Both the position numbers and the translations under genes were made by a program. A stretch of DNA of 64,000 nt from Proteiniclasticum sp043951855 (GTDB lineage: Bacteria; Bacillota; Clostridia; Clostridiales; Clostridiaceae): contig NZ_JBINJW010000004.1 in assembly GCF_043951855.1 (NCBI RefSeq), forward strand, positions 91,821-155,820, given 5' to 3'. Of this stretch, positions 8,797 to 16,986 are shown piece by piece. The notes below the pieces were generated by a model. The model was not told the DNA's origin. It saw nothing but the letters and a program-made list of their open reading frames with translations, and did no database searches. How positions within the stretch are numbered: the stretch's first letter is position 1; every line of letters begins with the position of its first letter.

Positions 8797-9468
8797 ATGA
8801 AAAAAGCATATGGATTTATTGAAATGAAGGGGCTGGCTAGCGCGGTGGTTGCAGTGGATACTGCTTTAAAAGCCGCCAATGTGGAAATCGAAGGACTGGA
8901 ACCTGCAAAGGGGCAGGGGATGCATACACTGAAAATCAACGGTGAAGTCGGTGCAGTGCATGCGGCAGTCAGTTCCATTCTCGGCAGCAGCGAGCTTCAA
9001 GGCAAAGTCTATTCCCACACAGTCATCGCCAGGCCTTCTGATGGCCTGGAGCTGATGATCCACGGGATGGACGACCTGAAGAGAAAAGAGAACACAAATA
9101 AAGAAACCGCGGAGCAATCCCCGCAACCTGAGAGGGAAGAACCTTCCAGAGAGACATCAGAGGGTGCATCAGGGAAGGAGGATTCCGAAGAGGAAGACAC
9201 TTCCGAAGCGGAGTCTTCTATTGAGCAGAAAGCGGAGCAGGAAGAACAATCGGAAGAGGAAGAATCTGCGCCGATTATGCCCGGACCCGGTGCTGCTGAT
9301 TCTGTTCAGGCACCCATGGAAGAAGGGGAGACGAAAGCTCCGGAGCAGGATGGAATGAAAAAGAAAAGAAAGAACGTCGTGACATGCAATCTCTGCGGGG
9401 ACCCGGAATGTCTTAGAGTCAAAGGTGAACCCAGAGTGAAATGCATACATTACAAAGAAAAGGAGTAG
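8797..9468 (+). CDS. pduK: PduK-type BMC-H shell protein with acidic linker and Cys motif
   Basis: Shell protein of 223 residues when started at this ATG, chosen because GGGAGGAG lies 6 bases upstream; a longer reading frame from 8746 would overlap pduH. Residues 1-90 are one BMC domain (FIEMKGLASAVVAVDTALKA). Residues about 97-195 are a long, very acidic Glu/Ser/Pro-rich linker. The end has a Cys motif CNLCGDPECLRVKGE then CIHY, characteristic of PduK and probably binding metal or an Fe-S centre. The linker looks much longer than I recall for the enterobacterial protein. Metal binding is inferred from the Cys spacing. Confidence 0.9.
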   Translation: MKKAYGFIEMKGLASAVVAVDTALKAANVEIEGLEPAKGQGMHTLKINGEVGAVHAAVSSILGSSELQGKVYSHTVIARPSDGLELMIHGMDDLKRKENTNKETAEQSPQPEREEPSRETSEGASGKEDSEEEDTSEAESSIEQKAEQEEQSEEEESAPIMPGPGAADSVQAPMEEGETKAPEQDGMKKKRKNVVTCNLCGDPECLRVKGEPRVKCIHYKEKE

Positions 9469-9474
9469 AAGTAT

Positions 9475-9750
9475 ATGAACAACGCTTTAGGATTAATTGA
9501 AACAAAAGGACTGGTAGGTGCCATCGAGGCAGCGGATGCCATGACAAAGTCGGCAAATGTGGAGCTCATCGGATATGAGAAGATCGGTTCGGGTCTGATC
9601 ACCGTCATGGTGAGAGGAGATGTAGGTGCTGTGAAGGCGGCAGTTGATGCGGGTGTTGCAGCTGCAAGAGCTGTGGGCGAAGTTGTATCCACCCATGTGA
9701 TCCCAAGACCACATCAGGACGTGGAAGTATTTCTGCCAAAGCTAGATTAA
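9475..9750 (+). CDS. pduJ: BMC-H shell protein PduJ
   Basis: Single BMC-domain shell protein (91 residues), a close paralogue of the PduA encoded at the head of the operon. It has the same ETKGLVGAIEAAD, KIGSG and HVIPRPH motifs but a shorter tail. In characterised systems PduJ and PduA are the two most abundant hexameric tiles and can partly replace each other. It starts 6 bases after pduK. Confidence 0.93.
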   Translation: MNNALGLIETKGLVGAIEAADAMTKSANVELIGYEKIGSGLITVMVRGDVGAVKAAVDAGVAAARAVGEVVSTHVIPRPHQDVEVFLPKLD

Positions 9751-9754
9751 GATC

Positions 9755-10384
9755 ATGGAAAGAGAGGAACTGAAGAAGCTCATTCATGATACCATCCTGA
9801 AATACACAGATTCTCTCTATGTACCCGTGGGTGTGTCAAACCGACACATCCACGTCAGGAGAGAAGACCTGGATATTCTTTATGGAGAAGGATATGCGCT
9901 TACGAAACTGAAAGATCTGAAACAGCCAGGGGAATATGCAGCCAATGAGACACTGGAAGTGAAGACTGAAAAAGGGGTCTTTAAGAAGGTGAGAATCCTT
10001 GGACCTGTTCGAGGGGCAACGCAGGTGGAGCTGTCTTTATCAGACAGCTATATGCTGGGTCTTGCGATTCCCATAAGAGAATCCGGAAGCATCAAAGGCT
10101 CTGAAGGCGTGACCCTTGTGGGTCCGAAAGGAGAAGTGAAGCTTACGGAAGGCGTCATCGCCGCCTACAGACATATTCATATGCCACCGGACATGGCAGA
10201 GAAATACGGACTGAGAAACGGAGACATCGTTTCTGTGGAGAAGGAAGGAAAAAGAGGCCTGATCTTTCACGATGTGATGCTGAGAGTCTCTCCGAAATAT
10301 GCCCTCGAGATGCACATTGATGTGGACGAGGCCAATGCGGGGAACATCAGATCAGGAGACCTTCTGAAAATCGTCGGAACATGA
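9755..10384 (+). CDS. pduL: Phosphotransacylase PduL
   Basis: Lumen enzyme (209 residues) that converts propionyl-CoA and phosphate to propionyl phosphate, recycling CoA inside the compartment. Both PduL repeats are visible: VGVSNRHIHVRREDL with its metal-binding histidines near residue 30, and AYRHIHMPPDMAEKYG near residue 130. The GPVRGATQVELS motif is also present. The first 18 residues (ELKKLIHDTILKY) form the expected encapsulation helix. It begins 4 bases after pduJ with only a weak ribosome binding site, so coupling to pduJ is likely. Confidence 0.94.
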   Translation: MEREELKKLIHDTILKYTDSLYVPVGVSNRHIHVRREDLDILYGEGYALTKLKDLKQPGEYAANETLEVKTEKGVFKKVRILGPVRGATQVELSLSDSYMLGLAIPIRESGSIKGSEGVTLVGPKGEVKLTEGVIAAYRHIHMPPDMAEKYGLRNGDIVSVEKEGKRGLIFHDVMLRVSPKYALEMHIDVDEANAGNIRSGDLLKIVGT

Positions 10385-10394
10385 GGAGAGTACT

Positions 10395-11228
10395 ATGGAC
10401 ATGGGGAAAGTCAATGATAAGATCAGAGCCTTCGAGGAAATCATCCTGAAAAAAGAGAAGAGGACCTATGAGGGAGAACTTTATACAGGGGTGGACCTGG
10501 GTACAGCATCCATCGTGCTCTGCGTGGTGGATGAGAAGGGAAATCTAGTAAGCGGCGCATTTGAGCGTTGCGGTGTGGTCCGTGACGGAATCGTGGTGGA
10601 TTTTGTCGGAGCCTGTGAAATCGTCAGAAGACTGAAGAAACAGGTGGAAGGAATCCTCGGAGTGTCTCTTGAGAAAGCTTCAGGGGCCATCCCTCCTGGG
10701 GTCACAGACGGATCCGCAAAGATTGTGAGAAATGTGCTGGAAGCAGCAGGATTCACAGTCACTGCCATCGTGGATGAACCCACGGCAGCGGCAGAGGTGC
10801 TTCAGGTCACGGAAGGCGCTGTGGTGGACATCGGTGGGGGCACCACCGGCATTTCCATCCTGAAAGAGGGGGAAGTGATTTCCACCTATGACGAAGCCAC
10901 CGGCGGCCATCATATGAATCTCGTCATTGCCGGAAGCTATCGCGTGAGCTATGAGGATGCGGAAGAAATGAAGCGCATGAAGGAGAAGGAAGAGGAGATC
11001 TATAGAGTGGTTCTTCCGGTCATCGACAAGATGGCGCACATTGTGAAGCAGTTCATCGACGGACAGGAAGTGGGCAAGGTCTATCTCGTGGGAGGCGGAT
11101 CGGCGCTGAAAGGTTTCGAGAGTCATTTTGAATCCAGCCTTGGGGTGAGGACCCTGAAGCCCTACAACCCCATGCTGGTGACGCCCATGGGCATCGCACT
11201 GTGTGCACTGAAGGAGAGGATGCCATGA
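10395..11228 (+). CDS. eutJ: EutJ-like Hsp70-fold protein of the microcompartment operon
   Basis: Protein of 277 residues with an actin/Hsp70-like ATPase fold. Motifs seen are TGVDLGTASIVLCVVD (phosphate 1), AVVDIGGGTTGIS (phosphate 2) and VYLVGGGSALKGFE (adenosine). It resembles EutJ of ethanolamine operons, a presumed chaperone of unproven role. Enterobacterial pdu operons lack it, but Firmicute pdu loci carry it between pduL and pduN. The start uses GAGGAG 6 bases upstream; a second in-frame ATG lies 2 codons later. The stop overlaps the next start (ATGA). Confidence 0.85.
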   Translation: MDMGKVNDKIRAFEEIILKKEKRTYEGELYTGVDLGTASIVLCVVDEKGNLVSGAFERCGVVRDGIVVDFVGACEIVRRLKKQVEGILGVSLEKASGAIPPGVTDGSAKIVRNVLEAAGFTVTAIVDEPTAAAEVLQVTEGAVVDIGGGTTGISILKEGEVISTYDEATGGHHMNLVIAGSYRVSYEDAEEMKRMKEKEEEIYRVVLPVIDKMAHIVKQFIDGQEVGKVYLVGGGSALKGFESHFESSLGVRTLKPYNPMLVTPMGIALCALKERMP

Positions 11229-11989
11229 TGGAAAGACTGGATGAGATCGTGGAGGAAGTCTTAAGACGTCTGAAGCGGTATAGGGCAGAAAAGAGGGTGC
11301 TTCTCATTCTGAGGGATGATTCGGATTTCGGAAAAGTGAAACAGATGACGGAACTTCTTGAAAATGTCGGATACACCATGGTGGTCTGTTCTCTTCTTGT
11401 GAAGGATGTGAAAGTCCTGGAGGATCCTGTTTTTGGAAACAGGGAGAACATTCGGACAGGCATCTTCAGAGAAATGCGTTATGAGGATTTTCTGAAAAGA
11501 TTTCACGGCGTGGTGATCTCCGATCTTCATTTTGAGGAATGCAGAGAACTTCTGAACATGAGATTCAGAGACGCGCTGGGGAAAATCGTGTTCGAGACAG
11601 TGAAAGAGAACAAGCCGGTCTATGCTTTTTCAAGAGAGATGACAGGCGTGAAGAATGAGTATCTGAGAAGCAGAATGGAACCCATGAAGGAAGAACTAAG
11701 GGAAATGAGAATTCATCTTCTCACCGAAGGGTGGATCTCAGACAGTGCAGGGAAAGGTTCACTGAAGGAAAAACCCGAGATGGGTGAAAAAGACAGAGGG
11801 GATACGGATGAAGGGCAGTGCTCAGGCAAGGGGATTCTCCTGCCGCACAGATTCATCACTCTTTCCGATGTGAACACCATCGGAGAGAAGGAGATTCTCG
11901 TCTCGGAGCAGGCGAAGCTTACCATGGAAGCGTCAGATTATGTAAGAAGACACGGAATCAGCATCAGAAGGCGAAGAAAATCAGACTGA
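11225..11989 (+). CDS. pduM: PduM-like microcompartment structural protein
   Basis: Protein of 254 residues. The N-terminus (LDEIVEEVLRRLKRY) is an amphipathic helix matching that of PduM and other compartment-targeted proteins. The C-terminal 45 residues (ITLSDVNTIGEKEILV, then EASDYVRRHGISI) match the end of PduM. Between them is a Rossmann-like or flavoprotein-like segment (VLLILRDDSDFGKV, VVISDLHFEECREL) and a charged linker, making it longer than enterobacterial PduM. The start was chosen at the ATGA overlap with eutJ. PduM is needed for proper compartment assembly, but its exact role is unknown. Assignment rests on the two ends and on position before pduN. Confidence 0.68.
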   Translation: MMERLDEIVEEVLRRLKRYRAEKRVLLILRDDSDFGKVKQMTELLENVGYTMVVCSLLVKDVKVLEDPVFGNRENIRTGIFREMRYEDFLKRFHGVVISDLHFEECRELLNMRFRDALGKIVFETVKENKPVYAFSREMTGVKNEYLRSRMEPMKEELREMRIHLLTEGWISDSAGKGSLKEKPEMGEKDRGDTDEGQCSGKGILLPHRFITLSDVNTIGEKEILVSEQAKLTMEASDYVRRHGISIRRRRKSD

Positions 11990-12031
11990 GATAAGCAGAC
12001 TGAAATAAATGAAAGAGAGCAGGGTGAAGAT

Positions 12032-12295
12032 ATGTATTTAGCGGAAGTCAAAGGAAACGTTGTGGCAACAACAAAGGATAAGAGGCTGATCGGCTCAAAG
12101 CTTCTCATCGTTCAGCCCATGAGTCCAGGCTTTGAGCCCTACGGGAATCCTGTCATTGCAGTGGATACCGTGGGTGCAGGATTCAGAGACAGGGTCATTG
12201 TGGCAAGCGGGGGTTCCGCAAGAGTCGCAATCAGTGAGAATACCCCTGTGGATGCGGCCATCGTGGCCATCATCGATTCTCTTGAAATGTATTAG
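12032..12295 (+). CDS. pduN: BMC-P pentameric vertex protein
   Basis: EutN/CcmL-family protein (87 residues) that forms the pentamers capping the vertices of the shell. It begins MYLAEVKGNVVATTKDKRL and has the typical DTVGAGFRDRVIVASGGSA stretch followed by PVDAAIVAIID. It is the only BMC-P gene in the operon, so it should be essential for a closed compartment. It follows a 42-base gap that repeats a small GCAGACTGA motif but shows no terminator. Confidence 0.94.
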   Translation: MYLAEVKGNVVATTKDKRLIGSKLLIVQPMSPGFEPYGNPVIAVDTVGAGFRDRVIVASGGSARVAISENTPVDAAIVAIIDSLEMY

Positions 12296-12306
12296 AGGTA
12301 CACATT

Positions 12307-13287
12307 ATGAGCAAAATTTATACGAAAACCGGAGACAAGGGTGAAACTGGACTTTATGGAGGTTCCAGGATCAAGAAGTCCTCCAGGAGAGTCCATGCCT
12401 ATGGTGCAGTGGACCAGTCCAACGCAGCCATAGGCGCTGCGGTGAATTTCATGAGGGAAAAATCCCTCATGGATGTACTGCGCGTAGTACAGGATAAGCT
12501 TTTTGTGGTGGGAGGCGAACTGGCATCCGATCAGAAAGGCATCGAAAAACTGAAAATAAGAGTTGGAAAGAAAGATATCGAATTTCTGGAAAAGGTCATC
12601 GATGAGATCACAAAATCCCTCAATGACAAAAACTACTTCGTGATTCCAGGAAAGACAAAAGGAGGAGCCTTTCTTCATGTAGCAAGAACGCAGGTGAGAT
12701 TTGCGGAAAGGGAAATCATCTCTCTTCTGGAAGAGGAAGAAGTCAGTGAAGATATCCTGAGATACATCAACAGATTGAGCGATACGCTTTATGCCATGGG
12801 CAGGTATGAGGATGAAGTGCTGGGAGAGGAAAGGAAAGTGAACTATAATGCCGGGGAAATGCTGAAGGAAGGAAAGCTCACAGAACAGGTAGCCCATGCC
12901 ATCATGAAAGCCTGCATCACAAAAGCCTATGAAATCGGCAAGCCCATGGTGGTCAGCATTGTGGATGACGGCGGCAACCTGAAGTCCATGATGCGCATGG
13001 ATGGAGCCCTGAAAGGCAGCATAGATCTTTCCAGGAACAAAGCTTATACAGCCGCGTTTTTCCATACGGCCACAGAGGAGCTTGGAAAGCTCAGCGGACC
13101 GGGGAAGGATCTCTATGGCATTGAAATCTCCAACAGAGGGCAGGTGGTGACCTTCCCTGGAGGCATTCCTATAGTCATAGACGGTCAGATCGTCGGAGGC
13201 CTGGGCATAAGCGGCGGAAGCATAGAGGAAGACAAGGCAGTATGCCTTGCCGGCATCGAAGTATTAGAAGATAGAGGTGAAGCATGA
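12307..13287 (+). CDS. pduO: PduO: ATP:cob(I)alamin adenosyltransferase with GlcG/HbpS domain
   Basis: Two-domain protein of 326 residues. Residues 1-175 are a PduO-type adenosyltransferase (IYTKTGDKGETGLYGG ATP-binding motif, RRVHAYGAVDQ, and the RTQVRFAEREI helix), which makes adenosylcobalamin from ATP and cob(I)alamin. Residues about 185-326 are a GlcG/HbpS-like (DUF336) domain of uncertain function, possibly corrinoid or haem binding (MVVSIVDDGGNLKSMMRMDGA). It works with PduS, which reduces the cobalamin. The stop overlaps the pduP start. Confidence 0.93.
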   Translation: MSKIYTKTGDKGETGLYGGSRIKKSSRRVHAYGAVDQSNAAIGAAVNFMREKSLMDVLRVVQDKLFVVGGELASDQKGIEKLKIRVGKKDIEFLEKVIDEITKSLNDKNYFVIPGKTKGGAFLHVARTQVRFAEREIISLLEEEEVSEDILRYINRLSDTLYAMGRYEDEVLGEERKVNYNAGEMLKEGKLTEQVAHAIMKACITKAYEIGKPMVVSIVDDGGNLKSMMRMDGALKGSIDLSRNKAYTAAFFHTATEELGKLSGPGKDLYGIEISNRGQVVTFPGGIPIVIDGQIVGGLGISGGSIEEDKAVCLAGIEVLEDRGEA

Positions 13288-14699
13288 GCATGGAAAACTT
13301 AAATATCGATCAAATTGTACTGGAAGTCATGGAAAAACTGAAACCACTCGCCGCTTCTTCATCCAATGAAGAGCAGCTGGAATCAAAGAGCAAGGGCATC
13401 TATGAGGATCCGGAGGAGGCCATCGAAAAAGCTTATCTGGCACAGAAAGAGCTTTTTGAAATGACTCTTTCCGACAGGAAGAGGATCACGGATTCCATCA
13501 AGACCCATCTTCTGAAGTATGTTCGGGAACTTTCCGAGATGGTGGTGCAGGAAACGGGTATGGGCAATGTGAAGGACAAGATTATAAAGAACACACTGGC
13601 CATCGAGAAGACCCCTTCCACGGAAGATCTTCGGGCGGGCGTATTTACAGGTGATGACGGACTGACGCTTCTGGAACTGTCCCCTTTCGGGGTCATCGGG
13701 GCCATCACGCCATCGACCAATCCCACGGAGACCGTCATCTGCAACACCATAGGCATGGTGGCAGCGGGTAATTCCGTAGTGTTTTCTCCCCATCCTGGTG
13801 CCTACAAGGCCACCAATCGATGCGTGGAGCTCATCAATGAAGCCATCAGCATGGCTAAGGGGCCCAAGAATCTTGTGGTCACCGTGGACAATCCGAGTCT
13901 TGCCAAATCCGAAGTGGTCATGAAGCACAAGAAGATCAATCTTCTCTGTGCCACAGGAGGACCAGCCCTTGTGAAAGCGGTGCTGTCTTCCGGCAAGAAG
14001 GCCATCGGTGCAGGAGCAGGGAATCCTCCGGTGCTGGTGGATGCCACAGCCAACATCGAGAAAGCGGCCAAGGATATCGTGGATGGAGCGAGCTTTGACA
14101 ACAATCTTCCTTGCATTGCGGAGAAGGAAGCCATTGTGGTGGACAGCGTATTTGATTATCTGGTGTTCAACATGAAGAGTCATGGCGCCTACGAAATCAA
14201 GGACCGCGAAACCATCGACAAGCTGGTTGCGCTTCTGGTTCCTGAAAAATGGAAGCCCAACAAGAAGTTCATCGGAAAAGACGCCCGAGAAATTCTGAAG
14301 GCCATCGGCATTGATGCGGAAGATCATATTAAGCTCATCATCATGGAAGTGGAAAAGGATCATCCTTTCGTCATAGAAGAACTCATGATGCCTGTACTTC
14401 CCATGGTGCGGGTGAAGGATGTGAAAGAAGGCATCGAGCTGGCGGTGAAGGTGGAGCATGGTTTCAGACATACTGCCATCTGCCACAGCAAGGACATTGA
14501 TGTGCTGACGGAAATGGGGCATCGCATTCAGACCACCATCTTCGTGAAGAACGGTCCTTCCTATGCAGGTATCGGCGTAGGTGGAGAAGGCTATACCACC
14601 TTCACCATCGCAGGACCAACAGGAGAGGGACTCACATCCGCTTCCACTTTCACAAGAAAGAGAAGATGTGCGCTCATCGGCGGATTTACCATCAGATAA
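13284..14699 (+). CDS. pduP: CoA-acylating propionaldehyde dehydrogenase
   Basis: Lumen enzyme (471 residues) that oxidises propionaldehyde to propionyl-CoA with NAD. It belongs to the EutE/PduP aldehyde dehydrogenase family. Catalytic Cys277 lies in FDNNLPCIAEKE, and the cofactor loop GAITPSTNPTET is intact. The N-terminal helix (IDQIVLEVMEKLK) is the known encapsulation peptide position and is followed by a flexible linker. It overlaps the end of pduO by 4 bases; a second in-frame ATG two codons in is also possible. No PduQ follows, so the window shows no dedicated route for recycling the NADH produced here. Confidence 0.95.
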   Translation: MSMENLNIDQIVLEVMEKLKPLAASSSNEEQLESKSKGIYEDPEEAIEKAYLAQKELFEMTLSDRKRITDSIKTHLLKYVRELSEMVVQETGMGNVKDKIIKNTLAIEKTPSTEDLRAGVFTGDDGLTLLELSPFGVIGAITPSTNPTETVICNTIGMVAAGNSVVFSPHPGAYKATNRCVELINEAISMAKGPKNLVVTVDNPSLAKSEVVMKHKKINLLCATGGPALVKAVLSSGKKAIGAGAGNPPVLVDATANIEKAAKDIVDGASFDNNLPCIAEKEAIVVDSVFDYLVFNMKSHGAYEIKDRETIDKLVALLVPEKWKPNKKFIGKDAREILKAIGIDAEDHIKLIIMEVEKDHPFVIEELMMPVLPMVRVKDVKEGIELAVKVEHGFRHTAICHSKDIDVLTEMGHRIQTTIFVKNGPSYAGIGVGGEGYTTFTIAGPTGEGLTSASTFTRKRRCALIGGFTIR

Positions 14700-14732
14700 T
14701 GGAGAGAAAATTGTGTATGGAGGTGGAACATT

Positions 14733-16067
14733 TTGAGTGAATTTCTGAAACAGATTGAGGAAGCGGGAATCGTCGGTGCCGGGGGCGCCGGATTCCCCAC
14801 CCATGTGAAGCTCAATGCCAAAGCGGAATATGTTCTGGTCAATGGAGCGGAATGTGAGCCTCTTCTGAGAGTGGATCAGATTCTCCTCGCAGAAGAGACG
14901 GATAAGATCCTGGAAGCGCTTTCCCTCACGGTGAAAGAGGTGGGTGCCAGAGAAGGAGTCCTGGCACTGAAGGAAAAGTATAAGGAAGCCATAAAGAGGC
15001 TGCGTGAAAAGACAGGAAAATATGACAATCTCAGAATCCACCTTCTGAAGAACATCTATCCTGCGGGAGACGAGCATTACATCGTTCATGATGTCACTGG
15101 AAGAATCGTTCCTGAAGGTGGCATTCCGCTGAATGTGGGATGTGTGGTGGTCAATGTGGAAACGCTTCTCAATATCTACAATGCGGTCCACGGCATTCCG
15201 CTCACGGAGAAGTATATGACCATCACCGGAGAAGTGAGGCGTCCCATGACGGTGAAAGTGCCTCTGGGCATCAGTGTCCGTGAAGCCATAGACCTTGCCG
15301 GAGGAACAGACCTTAAGGAGTTCAAGGTCATCGATGGAGGGCCTATGATGGGAAAGATTCTAAACAGCATAGATACGCCGGTGAAGAAGACCTCCAAGGG
15401 ATATATCGTACTGCCCAAGGACCATGGACTCATAACAAGCAAGGAAAAGGATATCACAACGGAGCTGAAGGAAACCAAGACCGCATGCTGCCACTGTGAT
15501 CTCTGTACAGATGTATGCCCCAGATATCTTCTGGGACATAAGCTGCATCCCAGCAAGATCATGAGGATGGCAAGCTACGGTTCCATGGGGGATTCCAGTG
15601 CCACACTGGATGAAGCCTATCTCTGCTGTGAATGCGGACTCTGCGAATCGGCCTGCATCATGAATCTTCAGCCCTGGAAAGTGAACATCTGGCTGAAGCA
15701 GAAGCTGAAGGAGAAAGGCATAGGAAACTCCAATCACAGAACCGATCTGACAGCGAATCCGTATCTGGATGTAAGAGGCTTTCCGGTGAAGAAACTGGTG
15801 TATCGGCTGGACCTCTATAAATACGATGTGGAATCGCCTTATATAGATGTGGACTACAGACCGGAGGAGGTCAGTATTCTCTGCAGACAGAACATCGGAG
15901 CGCCGGCAAAAGCTGTAGTTTCTGATGGTGACTATGTCCGGAAAGGAGACCTCATCTACGGTCAGGATGGAAACACCATGGCGGTGAACATGCATGCCAC
16001 CATGGACGGAGTGGTCAGAATAAACGGAAACAGAATCGTCATCACAAGCAAGAAGGAGGAGAGCTAG
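14733..16067 (+). CDS. pduS: PduS cobalamin reductase (RnfC-like Fe-S flavoprotein)
   Basis: Protein of 444 residues related to RnfC. The N-terminus has the glycine-rich loop GIVGAGGAGFPTHVK and VNGAECEPLL of the NADH/FMN site; a SLBB region follows. Two complete [4Fe-4S] motifs, CCHCDLCTDVCP and CCECGLCESAC, lie near residues 250 and 295. In characterised systems PduS reduces cob(III)alamin to support PduO. It starts with TTG, supported by a GGAGGTGG site 6 bases upstream and by the conserved N-terminus. It could also channel electrons in or out of the compartment through PduT. Confidence 0.93.
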   Translation: MSEFLKQIEEAGIVGAGGAGFPTHVKLNAKAEYVLVNGAECEPLLRVDQILLAEETDKILEALSLTVKEVGAREGVLALKEKYKEAIKRLREKTGKYDNLRIHLLKNIYPAGDEHYIVHDVTGRIVPEGGIPLNVGCVVVNVETLLNIYNAVHGIPLTEKYMTITGEVRRPMTVKVPLGISVREAIDLAGGTDLKEFKVIDGGPMMGKILNSIDTPVKKTSKGYIVLPKDHGLITSKEKDITTELKETKTACCHCDLCTDVCPRYLLGHKLHPSKIMRMASYGSMGDSSATLDEAYLCCECGLCESACIMNLQPWKVNIWLKQKLKEKGIGNSNHRTDLTANPYLDVRGFPVKKLVYRLDLYKYDVESPYIDVDYRPEEVSILCRQNIGAPAKAVVSDGDYVRKGDLIYGQDGNTMAVNMHATMDGVVRINGNRIVITSKKEES

Positions 16068-16070
16068 ACC

Positions 16071-16622
16071 ATGAAGAATTCAATCGGACTTTTAGAATTT
16101 AAGAGCATCGCCAAAGGAATCGAGGTCACAGATGAAGTCATGAAGTCCTTCAATGTTGAGCTTGTCATGTCCAATGCCATCTGTCCGGGGAAATATGTCA
16201 CCATCATCACAGGAGAACTGGCTCAGGTGAAAAATGCCATAGAGCTCGGTAAGACCCTGGGTGGCATCTTCAAGATCGAGGCGGAAATGATCGCCAATGT
16301 CCATCCTGAGATTCTTCCTGCCCTATCGGGAACGGCGGAAATCGAGGGCATCACAAGCGTCGGTGTCATTGAGACCATGTCGGCCTTAAACTCCATCATA
16401 ACAGCGGATATCGCAAGGAAGGCAGCCAATGTACGCCTTATTGAAGTGAGAATCGCAAGAGGCCTCGGTGGGAAAGGGTTCACCATTTTCACAGGGGAGA
16501 TCACAGCGGTGAAAAGAGCCATTTCAGCCGTTCATGAGAAATTTGTGCCCATGGGAGATGTGCTGTGCTCTACTGCCATTTCCAACTGCAACAAGGAACT
16601 GGTCCGTAAGCTATTCACCTAA
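16071..16622 (+). CDS. pduT: PduT tandem-BMC shell protein
   Basis: BMC-T shell protein of 183 residues with two BMC domains (about 1-88 and 96-180), starting 3 bases after pduS. It begins IGLLEFKSIAKGIEV, typical of PduT. In the characterised protein the threefold pore carries a [4Fe-4S] cluster held by a cysteine in a GGKC motif of the second repeat. Here that segment reads GLGGKGFTIF, with Gly in place of Cys. Cys residues remain elsewhere (NAICPGK in repeat one; CSTAISNC near the end). The cluster may be absent or moved. It is the last gene of the operon. Confidence 0.9.
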   Translation: MKNSIGLLEFKSIAKGIEVTDEVMKSFNVELVMSNAICPGKYVTIITGELAQVKNAIELGKTLGGIFKIEAEMIANVHPEILPALSGTAEIEGITSVGVIETMSALNSIITADIARKAANVRLIEVRIARGLGGKGFTIFTGEITAVKRAISAVHEKFVPMGDVLCSTAISNCNKELVRKLFT

Positions 16623-16671
16623 CAGATCCATGATGGAACAAGTCATTCCTGATACATTCTTATTTCTTCTT

Positions 16672-16719
16672 AAAAGCACTTCAAGAGGCGTTCGCCTCCC
16701 GGAGTGCTTTTCCTTTTAT
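16672..16719 (+). terminator. Terminator of the pdu operon
   Basis: A stem of AAAAGCACT (16672-16680) with AGTGCTTTT (16703-16711) encloses a second small hairpin (GAGGCG with CGCCTC). A T-rich tail follows. It lies 50 bases after pduT and closes the 14-kb operon. Confidence 0.8.
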
Positions 16720-16883
16720 CGTGATAAAAAGTCATATCCAGTATTCGAACAGAAAACACATCCTTCTCTTTGCTGTGATGAAAGAAGAGAGAGAATCATG
16801 ACGGAAATGAAGGAGAAAAGATATTTCAAGGTTCATGAGAGGACGCTACTAGTAGTGGCGGAGTCTGCAGATAAGATTATGAA

Positions 16884-16912
16884 TTCGACAGGCATTGGAA
16901 CTATGGTAAAAT
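16884..16912 (+). promoter_or_regulatory. Promoter of the second two-component system
   Basis: TTCGAC (16884-16889), a 17-base spacer, and TAAAAT (16907-16912) preceded by TGG, which gives an extended -10. The remainder of the 364-base gap between pduT and the kinase contains the pdu terminator and no convincing gene. The kinase ATG lies about 75 bases downstream. Confidence 0.5.
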
Positions 16913-16986
16913 GAAAGGTAGTGAAAGAGAAGAAAGAGCAAACACTGTTCTGAAGAAGAACATGCTTGCATATATAGGAGAAGTGA

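Noticed and set aside
13383..15191. Long open reading frame of about 600 codons on the minus strand
   Set aside because: It lies entirely opposite pduP and pduS, which are unmistakable. Its sequence is rich in His and Phe in the manner of antisense frames, and it has no family resemblance.
16534..16914. 126-codon frame after pduT
   Set aside because: It starts within pduT in another frame and crosses the operon terminator; composition is not protein-like.
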